From JANNHK01 sp034408875 (GTDB taxonomy: Bacteria > Actinomycetota > Acidimicrobiia > IMCC26256 > PALSA-610), in assembly GCA_034408875.1 (NCBI GenBank), contig JAWXCJ010000386.1, positions 1-40,579 on the forward strand: a DNA stretch of 40,579 nt, in the 5' to 3' direction. Numbering within the stretch: the stretch's first letter is position 1; each line of letters opens with the position of its first letter. The notes under the pieces are model-generated. The model did no database searches and was not told the origin of the DNA. It worked only from the letters and a program-made list of their open reading frames with translations. The position numbers and the translations under genes are program-made. This document shows positions 1-7,171 of the stretch, one piece after another.

Positions 1-477
1 ATCCAGAAGGTGTGGGAGCTCGACGTCCCGGTCATCGTGGCGTGCAAGGGCTGGGTGATGGGCGCGTCGTTCCAGCGCGCGCTGCTATGCGACATGCGGA
101 TCGCCGCCGAGGGCACGCGGTTCCGTCTGCCCGAAGTGACCTACGGGGTGATTCCCGACACCGGTGGCGTCGGCGTGCTCTACGAGATGTGCGGGCACGG
201 CGTCACCAGCGACCTCGTGCTCACCGGACGCGTGATGCCTGCCGACGAGGCGCTGGTGCACGGCGTCGTGAGCCGCGTTGTCCCGGCCGACGATCTTGAC
301 GCGACCGTGCGCGAGATCGCCGAGCAAATCGCCGCGGCTCCGTACGTCACCGTGAAAATGGCGCGCGAGGTGTTGAAGCGTCTCGCGCTGCCCGACATCC
401 GGTCGTCGATGGCCGACGAGATGATCTACCAGACGTTCATCAAAACGATGAGGCCACAAGACCAGAGAGGCGAGTAG
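1..477 (+). CDS. crotonase-fold enoyl-CoA hydratase/isomerase family protein (5' end outside window)
   Basis: The frame is open from base 1, so the N-terminal part of the gene lies outside the window; 158 residues are visible. They cover the second half of a crotonase fold: the oxyanion-hole segment around GWVMGAS, the strand ending in CD, the PE motif in LPEVTYG, and the C-terminal helices. Crotonases act on acyl-CoA thioesters in beta-oxidation. By alignment with rat enoyl-CoA hydratase, the first catalytic glutamate (Glu144) is replaced by Gln in SFQRALLCD, while the second (Glu164) is kept in LPE. A plain hydratase is therefore less certain than an isomerase or another CoA-thioester activity. 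The stop lies 3 bases before the SDR that follows, so the two are very probably one operon. Confidence 0.85.
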   Translation: MQKVWELDVPVIVACKGWVMGASFQRALLCDMRIAAEGTRFRLPEVTYGVIPDTGGVGVLYEMCGHGVTSDLVLTGRVMPADEALVHGVVSRVVPADDLDATVREIAEQIAAAPYVTVKMAREVLKRLALPDIRSSMADEMIYQTFIKTMRPQDQRGE

Positions 478-480
478 CAC

Positions 481-1359
481 GTGGAACTGATCGGACTGCC
501 CGCGCCGCCTCCGGTAGGGGAGACGGCACTGCAACCGGACACGTTCGTGGGCCAGGCCGTCTTCGTCACGGGCGCCGGAACGGGTCTCGGGAAGGCGATT
601 GCGTCCGAGTTCGCGCGCCTCGGCGCCGCCATTGTGATCGCAAGTCGTAAGGACGAACACCTCGATGCGGGCCGCGACGCGATTACGGCGATCGGGGCGC
701 CGGTGCTCACCGTCACGTGCGACATCCGAGAACCCGAGCAGATCGCAGCGGCGTTCGACGCGGCGGAGACGGAGTTCGGGCTGCCGAGTGTGCTCGTCAA
801 CAACGCGGCCGCGAACTTTCCCGTGCCGGCCGAGGACATGTCGCCCAATGCGTGGCGCACGGTTGTCGACATCACACTCAACGGCACCTACTTCTGCGCG
901 CGCGAGTTCGGCCGCCGCCATATCGCCGCGGGTACGCCCGCGTCGATCGTCAACGTCGGTGCGTCGTACGCGTGGACCGGCGGTCCGGGCTTTGTGCACT
1001 CCGCCGCAGCCAAGGCCGGCGTGAAGAATCTCACTGAGTCGCTGGCGGTCGAGTGGGGCCCGTACGGAATCCAGGTGAACGGGCTCGTCCCCGGCCTGTT
1101 CCCGCACGAGGACATGACCGCCGATATCCAGGGGAACCTGGCGCGGACGAGCGACAAGGACGCGTGCCAGCCCGCGCTGCGCGTCGGTCAACGCCAGGAG
1201 CTCGGGTGGGCGGCGACGTTCCTCGCATCCCCGTACGCCCGGTTCATTTCGGGGCACACACTTGTCGTCGACGGCGCCAACTGGCAACGGCGCACACTCA
1301 CCAATCCGCCGGTCGTGACCGTGCGCGAACAAATGGGGAAAGGACCTTTCGTACCATGA
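481..1359 (+). CDS. SDR oxidoreductase of the 2,4-dienoyl-CoA reductase (DECR) type
   Basis: This 292-residue short-chain dehydrogenase starts with GTG, with AGAGAGG about 10 bases upstream. The cofactor motif TGAGTGLG is at residues 30-37 and NNAA at 107-110. The active site differs from the classical YxxxK arrangement: it has Tyr163, then SAAAK with Ser174 and Lys178, and Asn134 in TLNGT. That spacing matches the mitochondrial 2,4-dienoyl-CoA reductase family, where the Tyr sits well before a Ser-x3-Lys motif. The WGPYGIQVN segment also fits that family. The likely reaction is NADPH-dependent reduction of 2,4-dienoyl-CoA made during breakdown of polyunsaturated acyl chains; the substrate is inferred. 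It follows the crotonase closely and overlaps the next SDR by ATGA. Confidence 0.85.
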   Translation: MELIGLPAPPPVGETALQPDTFVGQAVFVTGAGTGLGKAIASEFARLGAAIVIASRKDEHLDAGRDAITAIGAPVLTVTCDIREPEQIAAAFDAAETEFGLPSVLVNNAAANFPVPAEDMSPNAWRTVVDITLNGTYFCAREFGRRHIAAGTPASIVNVGASYAWTGGPGFVHSAAAKAGVKNLTESLAVEWGPYGIQVNGLVPGLFPHEDMTADIQGNLARTSDKDACQPALRVGQRQELGWAATFLASPYARFISGHTLVVDGANWQRRTLTNPPVVTVREQMGKGPFVP

Positions 1360-2126
1360 ACCCCGAACAGCTACGCGGTCTCTTCGACCTCAGCGGCCGC
1401 GTCGCGATCGTCACCGGAGGCACGCGTGGCATCGGACGCGCGATTGCAGAGGGCTTCGTCAGCGCGGGCGCGCAGGTCGCCGTGGGCAGCCGCAAGGCCG
1501 ACGCGTGCGCGGAGACCGAGCAGCATCTGATCGGGTTGGGCGGCGAGGCAATCGGAGTTGCGACCCACATGGGCGACCTCGACGCGTTGCGTAACCTCGT
1601 CGGGCAAACGGTCGACCGCTTCGGCGGCGTCGATATCGTCGTGAACAACGCGGCCAACGCGCTGACCCAGCCCTTCGGCGAGTTCACACCCGAGGCATGG
1701 CAGAAGTCGTTCGACGTGAACCTGCGCGGCCCCGTGTTCCTCGTCCAGGAGGCGTTGCCGCACCTCGAACGCAGCGAGCACGCCGCGGTCGTGAACGTCA
1801 TCTCCGCGGGCGCGTTCCTGTTCGCGTCGAACGTTGCGATGTATGCCGCGGCCAAGGCCGCGCTGATGTCGTTCACTCGGTCGATGGCGGCCGACTTCGC
1901 GCCCCGCGGCATCCGGGTGAACGCGCTCGCGCCGGGCACGGTCGACACCGACATGGTGCGGGCCAACACTCCCGAAGCGCAGCAGTCGATGGCCCTCGCC
2001 GGCCACCTGCGCCGGGCCGCGAGGCCCGACGAGATGGTCGGCCCGGCGTTGTTTCTTGCGTCCGACGCGTCGAGCTTCGTCACCGGGCAGGTCGTGCTTG
2101 CCGATGGGGGTCTCGTCCCGCACTAG
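1356..2126 (+). CDS. SDR family oxidoreductase (FabG-like)
   Basis: The protein has 256 residues. The ATG at 1356 overlaps the previous stop (ATGA) and has GGGAAAGGA about 10 bases upstream; the same frame is open further upstream, but that extension shadows the preceding SDR. It is a classical SDR: TGGTRGIG at residues 20-27, NNAA at 97-100, Asn122, Ser150 and a canonical YAAAK with Tyr163 and Lys167, ending in VLADGG near the C-terminus. It is an NAD(P)-dependent oxidoreductase of a hydroxyl or keto group. Coupling to the DECR-like SDR and the crotonase suggests a beta-hydroxyacyl-CoA or related lipid substrate, which is inference. It is the last gene of the plus-strand run; the next gene is on the other strand 19 bases on. 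Confidence 0.87.
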   Translation: MNPEQLRGLFDLSGRVAIVTGGTRGIGRAIAEGFVSAGAQVAVGSRKADACAETEQHLIGLGGEAIGVATHMGDLDALRNLVGQTVDRFGGVDIVVNNAANALTQPFGEFTPEAWQKSFDVNLRGPVFLVQEALPHLERSEHAAVVNVISAGAFLFASNVAMYAAAKAALMSFTRSMAADFAPRGIRVNALAPGTVDTDMVRANTPEAQQSMALAGHLRRAARPDEMVGPALFLASDASSFVTGQVVLADGGLVPH

Positions 2127-2145
2127 GTCCTCTGCGACCCTGGCG

Positions 2146-2862
2146 TCACCCGGGATTGGTGAATGTCGCGAGCAGGCGCGCGAACTCGGCTTCCTCGCGC
2201 GCGCGAGCGGCGACGATTGCGGGCAGCTCGCCCGCGCGCATCGTCAGTTTGATCGCGCGCAGCGCCGGAAGGGTAGAGGCAGCAATCTCCGTCGCGACCG
2301 CGACGGCGCGCGGGAGGAGGTCGACAGGGATGTGCCGGCTGAACGCGAGGCCGTACTCGACCGCCTGTTCCGCGTTCAGCCACTCGCCCGTGAGCAGCAC
2401 GAAGGCCGCGCGCTGCGCGCCCATCCGGGCGGGAAACAGATAGCTGCTGCCGGCTTCGGGCGCGACACCCATCTCCGCGAACGGTGTGCGAAAACGCGCA
2501 TCGTTCGCGACCAAGACAATGTCGCAGTGGGGGAGCAACGTCATGCCGATGCCCACCGCGACCCCGTTGACCGCGGCGATGAGCGGCTTGTCGAAGGTCT
2601 GGAGTGCTTCGAGCAGCACGGGGAATCCGGATTCGAGCCCGGGTTCTCCGGCGGCGAGGCGCGCCATTTCCTTCAAGTCCTGACCGGCCGAGAACGCGCG
2701 CCCGGCACCGGTCAGGACCACGGCGTGGACGTTGTCGTCGGCGCGAGCATCGTCGAGCGCCGCGCCGGTCGCCCGGTACAGGGCCGAGTCGAAAGCGTTC
2801 AGCGCTTCCGGGCGGTTCAATGTGAGCAGCCGCACCCGGCCGCGGTCTTCGACGAGGATCAC
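2146..2862 (-). CDS. delta3,delta2-enoyl-CoA isomerase (ECI2/PECI-type crotonase)
   Basis: This 238-residue crotonase starts with GTG 4 bases after the aquaporin stop. The N-terminal strand LLTLNRPEALNAF and the oxyanion-hole segments GRAFSAGQDL and NGVAVGIG are typical. Both hydratase glutamates are absent: Thr occupies the Glu144 position and Phe the Glu164 position. Instead Glu136, in VAPEAGSSYLFP, sits where delta3,delta2-enoyl-CoA isomerases carry their single catalytic base (compare SPEGCSSYTFP in human PECI). The predicted role is moving a cis or trans 3-double bond to the 2-position during beta-oxidation of unsaturated acyl chains, complementing the DECR-like reductase at 481-1359 on the opposite strand. 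No clear Shine-Dalgarno sequence precedes the GTG, so translation may be coupled to the aquaporin gene. Confidence 0.82.
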   Translation of the reverse strand: MILVEDRGRVRLLTLNRPEALNAFDSALYRATGAALDDARADDNVHAVVLTGAGRAFSAGQDLKEMARLAAGEPGLESGFPVLLEALQTFDKPLIAAVNGVAVGIGMTLLPHCDIVLVANDARFRTPFAEMGVAPEAGSSYLFPARMGAQRAAFVLLTGEWLNAEQAVEYGLAFSRHIPVDLLPRAVAVATEIAASTLPALRAIKLTMRAGELPAIVAARAREEAEFARLLATFTNPG

Positions 2863-2866
2863 CGGC

Positions 2867-3625
2867 TTAGTCCGTTTCGTCGCCGAGCGGCGGCCGTGCC
2901 TCCCGCGTCGCCGGCCACGCCTCGGGATCGACGAGCGCGTACAAGAGCGCGCCGATGACGGCGCCCACGATCGGTGCCAGCCAGAACAACCAGAGTTGTT
3001 CCATGGCCCATCCGCCCTCGAACACGGCCGGGCCCGTCGATCGGGCCGGGTTCACCGAGGTGTTGGTCACCGGGATGGTCACGAGGTGGATCAGCGTCAG
3101 CGTCAGGCCGATCGTCAACGGCGCGAATCCGACGGAGGCGGTGCGCGCGGTGGCGCCGAGGATGACGAGGATGAATATCGCCGTCATCACGATCTCGGCC
3201 ACGAGCGCGGCCGAGAAGTTGTACAAGCCGGGGGAATGGTCGGCAAACCCATTCGCGGCCAGTCCGTTGACGTCGAGGTCGTAGCTCTCGGTTCCGTTCG
3301 CGATGACGAGGAGTACTCCGCTCGCGGTGATCGCCGCGATCACCTGCACGACGATGTACGGCAGGACCGCAGCCGACTCGACCCGGCGGGCCAGCCAGAG
3401 TCCGATCGTCACGGCCGGGTTGAAGTGTCCGCCGGAAACGACGCCGAGCGCATACGCGCCCGCGACGACCGTCAGGCCGAACGCGAGCGAAACGCCGACC
3501 AAGCCGATCCCCAGGTTGGTCTCGGGCTGGAAATTGGCCGCGAGTACGGCGGCTCCAGTTCCGCCGAGTACCAACAGGAACGTGCCAATGAACTCCGCTG
3601 CCAGTCTCCGACCCATGGCAATCAC
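2867..3625 (-). CDS. aqpZ: aquaporin Z family water channel
   Basis: This is a MIP-family channel with six hydrophobic segments and two NPA boxes, GGHFNPAVT and NTSVNPARS. Counting from an upstream ATG at 3637, the selectivity-filter positions are Phe53, His184, Thr193 and Arg199. These are the same four residues as in E. coli AqpZ (F43, H174, T183, R189), so a water-selective pore rather than a glycerol channel is expected. The C-terminus WLFWLAPIVGAVIGALLY is also AqpZ-like. A GGAGG lies 5 bases before the GTG at 3625, which is why that start is chosen. The ATG at 3637 and another ATG at 3616 are alternatives that change only the first few residues. It probably shares a transcript with the enoyl-CoA isomerase 4 bases downstream. 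Confidence 0.92.
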   Translation of the reverse strand: MIAMGRRLAAEFIGTFLLVLGGTGAAVLAANFQPETNLGIGLVGVSLAFGLTVVAGAYALGVVSGGHFNPAVTIGLWLARRVESAAVLPYIVVQVIAAITASGVLLVIANGTESYDLDVNGLAANGFADHSPGLYNFSAALVAEIVMTAIFILVILGATARTASVGFAPLTIGLTLTLIHLVTIPVTNTSVNPARSTGPAVFEGGWAMEQLWLFWLAPIVGAVIGALLYALVDPEAWPATREARPPLGDETD

Positions 3626-3739
3626 GGGAACCTCCATTGCGTGGATGCGGTTGCGGCGGTGTTGCTATCACCCGCGTACGGACACTCGCACGTATCTCGT
3701 AGCGCGCGCAGCTGCTCGCTTTTTGTGATCGCCTCGTCA

Positions 3740-3792
3740 CCTCACCCTCGGTGAAGTCACCCCGGGAAGGGTGAGGCGCCCGGCCTCACCCT
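3740..3792. promoter_or_regulatory. overlapping inverted repeats upstream of the LuxR-type gene
   Basis: The 9-mer CCTCACCCT occurs at 3740-3748 and 3784-3792, with its exact reverse complement at 3768-3776. Either copy could pair with the middle one. Inside the first interval lies GGTGA-AG-TCACC at 3750-3761. The block sits between the aquaporin start and the regulator start, so it could be an operator for a dimeric regulator or an RNA structure with alternative pairing. No function is established. The rest of 3638-3846 shows no gene. Confidence 0.45.
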
Positions 3793-3846
3793 TCGTATGC
3801 TCTCCCAGACCCGCACCCGCCCGAGCACGAGTCACGAGGGGACCAC

Positions 3847-5277
3847 ATGTCGGTAGCCGCGCCTTCACCGGTAGAGACTTCCGAGTTCTTTCGAACGTGC
3901 GGCTTCGACCTCGCCGCCGGGGAAACCGCGACGCTGTGGGAACGTACCGAAGGCTGGGCCGCAGGGCTGCGGCTGGCGGCGATCGCACTCACTTCGGAGC
4001 CGGATCCGGCCCGGTTCATCGCCGACGCGGCCCGGACCGAAGCCGTTGTGTCCGATTACCTCTTCCGCGAGGTCATCGACCGCCAACCGCCCGACCTCCA
4101 AGAATTCCTGCTGCGTACGAGTGTCGCCGACCGGCTCACGGCCGAATTGGCCGAGATGCTCTCGGGCGATCGCGACGCGCGCGACCGCCTCGAGTTGCTC
4201 GAGCGCGGCGGCGTGTTCCTGACCGCAGTCGACGACACGCGAACCATGTTCCGGTACCACGCACTGTTCGGCGCGTTGCTCCGGGCCCGGCTCCGCGCGC
4301 AGCGCCCCGACGAGGCACAGGACCTCGCCCGCCGGGCCGCGACCTGGTTCGCCGACCACGACATGGCGCCCGAAGCCGAAGTGCACGCGCGCCGCGCCGC
4401 CGACTGGGAACTTCTCGGCGCCTTGCTGTGCAGTCGCTGGCTGCGCTCGGTCATCGACGGTGCCGGCGATCGCCCGCTCCCGTTCGACCTTCTGCTCGAC
4501 GCCGCGCCCGACGAACCGGCGCTTGCGCTGCTCGCGTACGCAGAGGCCGTCTCGATTCGAGATCGCGCCCACGCTGACCGTTGGCGCTCGCAGTGGGCGG
4601 CCATGGCGGCGCCCGCAGATGACGAGCAAGCGCTCGTCTTGGGCCTCGTCGACGTCATGTACGGCCGTACCTTCGGTGCGACCGCCGAATCCGTTTCGGC
4701 CAGCGCCCGAGTGCGGGCCGCGTGCCTCGCCGCGGGTCGAGAGCTCGATGTGTTGCGCGTCGTCGCGCTCGTTCGCGAGGCCGAGCTGTGCCTGGACGTC
4801 GGCGACATCGACGAGGCGGTCGCGCTGCTGTACGAGGCGCGTCGCGAAGCCGTCGAAACGAACGCGCCGTGGATCGGCTGCGAAGCAGCGGCGTCGCCGG
4901 CGTTCGTTGCGGCGTGTCGCGGCGACCTGCGCGATGCCGAGGCGTGGCTGCGCGAAACGCTCGAACGTGAGCAGCCGGCGCGGACGACGGGTTCGCTCCA
5001 CGACATCGTCGGGGTGACGAGCGCCTTGCTGCACGCGGCGCGTGGCCGCAACGCTCATGCGCTCTCGGCCGTCGCCGCCGCCGCCGGCGCACGGGATTCG
5101 TCGGCATTGGTGCGAGACGCGGCGGCGCTTGTCGTCGAGGTCCTCGATCCCAGATCGGCGCGCCGCGCCGCGGCCCGCAATCCGATCCTGACCGAGGTGC
5201 TTGTCTCGCTCGGCGACCTCGAGCGCGTGAGCGAGAGCGGCCAACCACCGGCCGCCACGACGGCGAGCGCGCGGTAG
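3847..5277 (+). CDS. LuxR/MalT (LAL)-type regulator, N-terminally truncated and frameshifted (part 1)
   Basis: These 476 residues match the middle of MalT-like LAL regulators: WERTEGWAAGLRLAAIAL, VSDYLFREVIDRQPPDLQEFLLRTS, a winged-helix region ending FRYHALFGALLRARL, then helical TPR-like repeats. The roughly 190-residue N-terminal ATPase domain with Walker A and B, normally preceding this part, is missing, and no P-loop is encoded in the 72 open bases upstream. The ATG has a good GAGGGG 5 bases upstream, so this start may be used. The frame stops at 5277, but family-like sequence continues in another frame to 5816. The change lies near 5225-5260, where the alternative frame reads GERAVARARRLVDTGRDD. 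It is either a pseudogene or a sequencing indel. The C-terminal DNA-binding domain is in the next entry. Confidence 0.7.
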   Translation: MSVAAPSPVETSEFFRTCGFDLAAGETATLWERTEGWAAGLRLAAIALTSEPDPARFIADAARTEAVVSDYLFREVIDRQPPDLQEFLLRTSVADRLTAELAEMLSGDRDARDRLELLERGGVFLTAVDDTRTMFRYHALFGALLRARLRAQRPDEAQDLARRAATWFADHDMAPEAEVHARRAADWELLGALLCSRWLRSVIDGAGDRPLPFDLLLDAAPDEPALALLAYAEAVSIRDRAHADRWRSQWAAMAAPADDEQALVLGLVDVMYGRTFGATAESVSASARVRAACLAAGRELDVLRVVALVREAELCLDVGDIDEAVALLYEARREAVETNAPWIGCEAAASPAFVAACRGDLRDAEAWLRETLEREQPARTTGSLHDIVGVTSALLHAARGRNAHALSAVAAAAGARDSSALVRDAAALVVEVLDPRSARRAAARNPILTEVLVSLGDLERVSESGQPPAATTASAR

Positions 5278-5321
5278 CGCGGGCGCGACGTCTCGTCGAC
5301 ACGGGTCGGGACGACGCCCTC

Positions 5322-5816
5322 GTGCTCGACGTCCTCACGGCCGCGCTCCTCGACGCGAAGGCCGGCCACCCGCGTACCCGGGTCGAGATGATGGTCCTCG
5401 GGGCCCCCGCCGCGGAGCGACTCGGCGACGAGTCCGGTGCCCGTGAGTGGGTGCAACGCTCGCTAGACACGGCCGAACCTGACGACTTCCGGGCGCCCTT
5501 CCTCGGCTACGGGCGCGATGTCGCCGGTCTGCTCGAGCGGTACGCGTGGCAGGCGGGCCCGCACCACGGATACGCGGTAGAGATCCTCGAAGAGGTGCGC
5601 CGTTCCGACCCGCCCGTGTTCGTCGAGCCGCTCACCGACCGCGAGCACGCGGTCCTGCAGTACCTGCCCACGATGATGTCGAACGTCGAGATCGCACGGG
5701 AACTGTTCGTGTCGGTCAACACGGTGAAGACCCACCTGAAGGCGGTCTACCGGAAGCTGGGAGTCGAGCGACGCCGTGATGCCGTGCTGCGCGCGCGCCA
5801 GCTCGAGATCCTCTGA
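5322..5816 (+). CDS. LuxR/MalT-type regulator C-terminal part with LuxR HTH (part 2, other frame)
   Basis: This 164-residue ORF, in the frame to which the regulator at 3847 shifts, carries the end of the helical repeat region and a C-terminal LuxR-type DNA-binding domain. The domain runs LTDREHAVLQYL, then MMSNVEIARELFVSVNTV, then KTHLKAVYRKLGV. The frame is open and high-GC3 back to about 5250, so GTG 5322 is probably only the first start codon after the break rather than a true start. It is best read as the missing C-terminus of the preceding gene. If it were translated alone, it would give a small HTH protein without sensory or ATPase parts. Confidence 0.65.
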   Translation: MLDVLTAALLDAKAGHPRTRVEMMVLGAPAAERLGDESGAREWVQRSLDTAEPDDFRAPFLGYGRDVAGLLERYAWQAGPHHGYAVEILEEVRRSDPPVFVEPLTDREHAVLQYLPTMMSNVEIARELFVSVNTVKTHLKAVYRKLGVERRRDAVLRARQLEIL

Positions 5817-5903
5817 CCCGAGCGGTAACCACGATGAGGTGATGCGAGGTCGCGGTGCTCCAGTGGGCGCGCAACGGTCCCGTGCCGTACGGTTGGCCCC
5901 GTC

Positions 5904-6290
5904 GTGGCGATACCTGAGGAAGCAGCGGCGGTCGGCAACGCGCTGGCCCGGAGCGCGGGCCGAGTGCTCGCGTCGGCGGGCGACGTCGCGCTCTCCCTCG
6001 TCGGGCGCGTCGTCAACGGGGTGATCGCCCAGGTCGACATGAACGCATTGCTTGCCCAAGTCGACATGAACGCGTTGCTCGCCCAAGTCGATCTCGACGC
6101 GCTCATGGAGAGCATCGACCTCGATGGGCTCCTCGCCCGCACCGAAATGGGTTCGCTGATCGTGCGGTCGACGAGCGGCGTTGCCTCGGAGGCGCTCGAT
6201 GTCGTCCGCAGCGGCGCGGTCGGCATCGACGGCGCCATCGGGCGCACGGTTGACCGGGTCCTGCGCCGCAGCAGCAGCAATGGCCGCTGA
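5904..6290 (+). CDS. small protein with tandem nonapeptide repeats, partner of the RDD protein
   Basis: This 128-residue protein starts with GTG. Residues 42-86 are five consecutive 9-residue units of the form A-Q-V-D-x-x-A-L-L; the first two are identical (AQVDMNALL) and later units diverge (AQVDLDALM, ESIDLDGLL, ARTEMGSLI). The flanks are helical and Ala/Val-rich, without an obvious signal peptide. Similar VD-x-x-AL-L arrays occur next to RDD-domain membrane proteins in actinobacteria, as far as I recall. The stop overlaps the RDD start by 11 bases, so the two are probably translated together. The function is unknown; a coiled or solenoid-like scaffold near the membrane is a guess from the repeat. 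Confidence 0.75.
   Translation: MAIPEEAAAVGNALARSAGRVLASAGDVALSLVGRVVNGVIAQVDMNALLAQVDMNALLAQVDLDALMESIDLDGLLARTEMGSLIVRSTSGVASEALDVVRSGAVGIDGAIGRTVDRVLRRSSSNGR
6027..6161 (+). repeat. in-frame 27-bp tandem repeat, five units
   Basis: This stretch encodes the five nonapeptide units. The first two 27-base units differ at only a few third positions; units 3 to 5 are progressively more diverged, which suggests old expansion with recent duplication of the first pair. Confidence 0.75.
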
Positions 6291-6801
6291 CGCGATTGTC
6301 AAACCGACGAGCCTTGCCGGTCACTACGCCGGCGTAGCGTCGCGAACCGGCGCGTACGTCGTGGACGGGTTCGTGTCCGTGGCCGTGTACACGGTCGGCG
6401 TCGCCGGGGTGCGCTTCCTGCTGGACCTCGTCCTCGACGTGAAACCGCCCGACAAGGGCTCGCCCATCTGGCTGGTCGGCTTCGTCGTGTGGCAGTTCGT
6501 CTACCTGGCCGGGTGCTGGGGCACGTCGGGGAAGACTCCCGGCAACGCAATGCTCGGCATCAGGGTCGTGCGCGGGAACGGCCACGAACTCGGGCTGCGG
6601 CGTGCGATCGTGCGCACGATCGTGTACCCGTTCTCGTTCCTGTTCTGCGGCGTCGGCCTGATCGGCGTCGTGATCGGTAAGCACCGGCGCGCGCTGCACG
6701 ACGTCGCGGCCGGCAGCGTCGTCGTGTACGACTGGGACGCGCGCGCGGCGCGGCTGCGATTTCTCGCCCGCCGCACCGACGCGCAAACCCCCGGCGGCTA
6801 G
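6280..6801 (+). CDS. RDD family membrane protein
   Basis: The protein has 173 residues; the ATG at 6280 lies 11 bases inside the preceding gene. It has the RDD-domain layout: an N-terminal ASRTGAYVVDGFVS segment with the Arg and Asp characteristic of the family, a first hydrophobic helix, a second around PIWLVGFVVWQFVYLAGCW, then GKTPGNAMLGIRVV, and a last hydrophobic segment PFSFLFCGVGLIGVVIGKHRRALHDVAAG. The GKTPGK/N-x-x-LGIRVV and RRALHDxxAGT/S motifs are family hallmarks. RDD proteins are membrane proteins whose roles are mostly unclear; some have been linked to ion transport. It is probably in an operon with the nonapeptide-repeat protein. Confidence 0.87.
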   Translation: MAADAIVKPTSLAGHYAGVASRTGAYVVDGFVSVAVYTVGVAGVRFLLDLVLDVKPPDKGSPIWLVGFVVWQFVYLAGCWGTSGKTPGNAMLGIRVVRGNGHELGLRRAIVRTIVYPFSFLFCGVGLIGVVIGKHRRALHDVAAGSVVVYDWDARAARLRFLARRTDAQTPGG

Positions 6802-7034
6802 GCCCCTTCGAACTCGTCGGCGTGCTTCAGCAACGCCCACAGGATCACGACTTCGACGACCAGCCCCGCGAACGAGGCGAACGGATAGACGAACATCGAG
6901 AACACGGTGAGCGTCGCGGCGATCGTCGCCCACGCAATGCCGAGCGTCGCTTCGGGGAGGTCGGCCAGGACACCCGTCAGGAATAGGAGCACGACGACGG
7001 TCAGCGCCGCGCGCCGAACACTTCGCGCCACCAC
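6798..7034 (-). CDS. small two-helix membrane protein
   Basis: This 78-residue ORF starts from GTG 7034 (GTG 7031 is the next possibility). Two clear hydrophobic segments are visible, ALTVVVLLFLTGVLADL and ASFAGLVVEVVILWALL, with a third moderately hydrophobic stretch between them and an acidic C-terminus HADEFEGA. It overlaps the preceding minus-strand ORF by about 34 bases in another frame, so the two might be one gene with a frameshift near 7001-7010. The last bases overlap the RDD stop by 4. I do not recognise the family. Confidence 0.5.
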   Translation of the reverse strand: MVARSVRRAALTVVVLLFLTGVLADLPEATLGIAWATIAATLTVFSMFVYPFASFAGLVVEVVILWALLKHADEFEGA

Positions 7035-7171
7035 TGCGCGCTCGCGACGGCACGGGTCTCCTCGAAGTCGTCGGGGAGGAGGCCGCCGAACACGAACGAC
7101 CAGCCGTACTTCTCGGCATCCTTCCGTCTGCCCAAGTGGGCGTTCGGGGTGCTCGTCGTCGTGACGTCCAT
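7001..7171 (-). CDS. possible small hypothetical protein
   Basis: This 56-residue ORF runs from ATG 7171, or 44 residues from TTG 7135; the latter avoids overlap with the plus-strand gene at 7149. Third positions are almost all G or C, and the C-terminal part KYGWSFVFGGLLPDDFEETR reads like a real protein, which is the main reason to keep it. It has no recognised domain and no Shine-Dalgarno sequence. It ends inside the following two-helix protein in a different frame, so it may be the N-terminal half of that protein after an indel. Confidence 0.35.
   Translation of the reverse strand: MDVTTTSTPNAHLGRRKDAEKYGWSFVFGGLLPDDFEETRAVASAQWWREVFGARR

Noticed and set aside
1053..1355. N-terminal extension of the second SDR
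   Set aside because: The frame is open by chance over the DECR-like gene; ATG 1356 has a ribosome site and the Rossmann fold begins at the normal distance.
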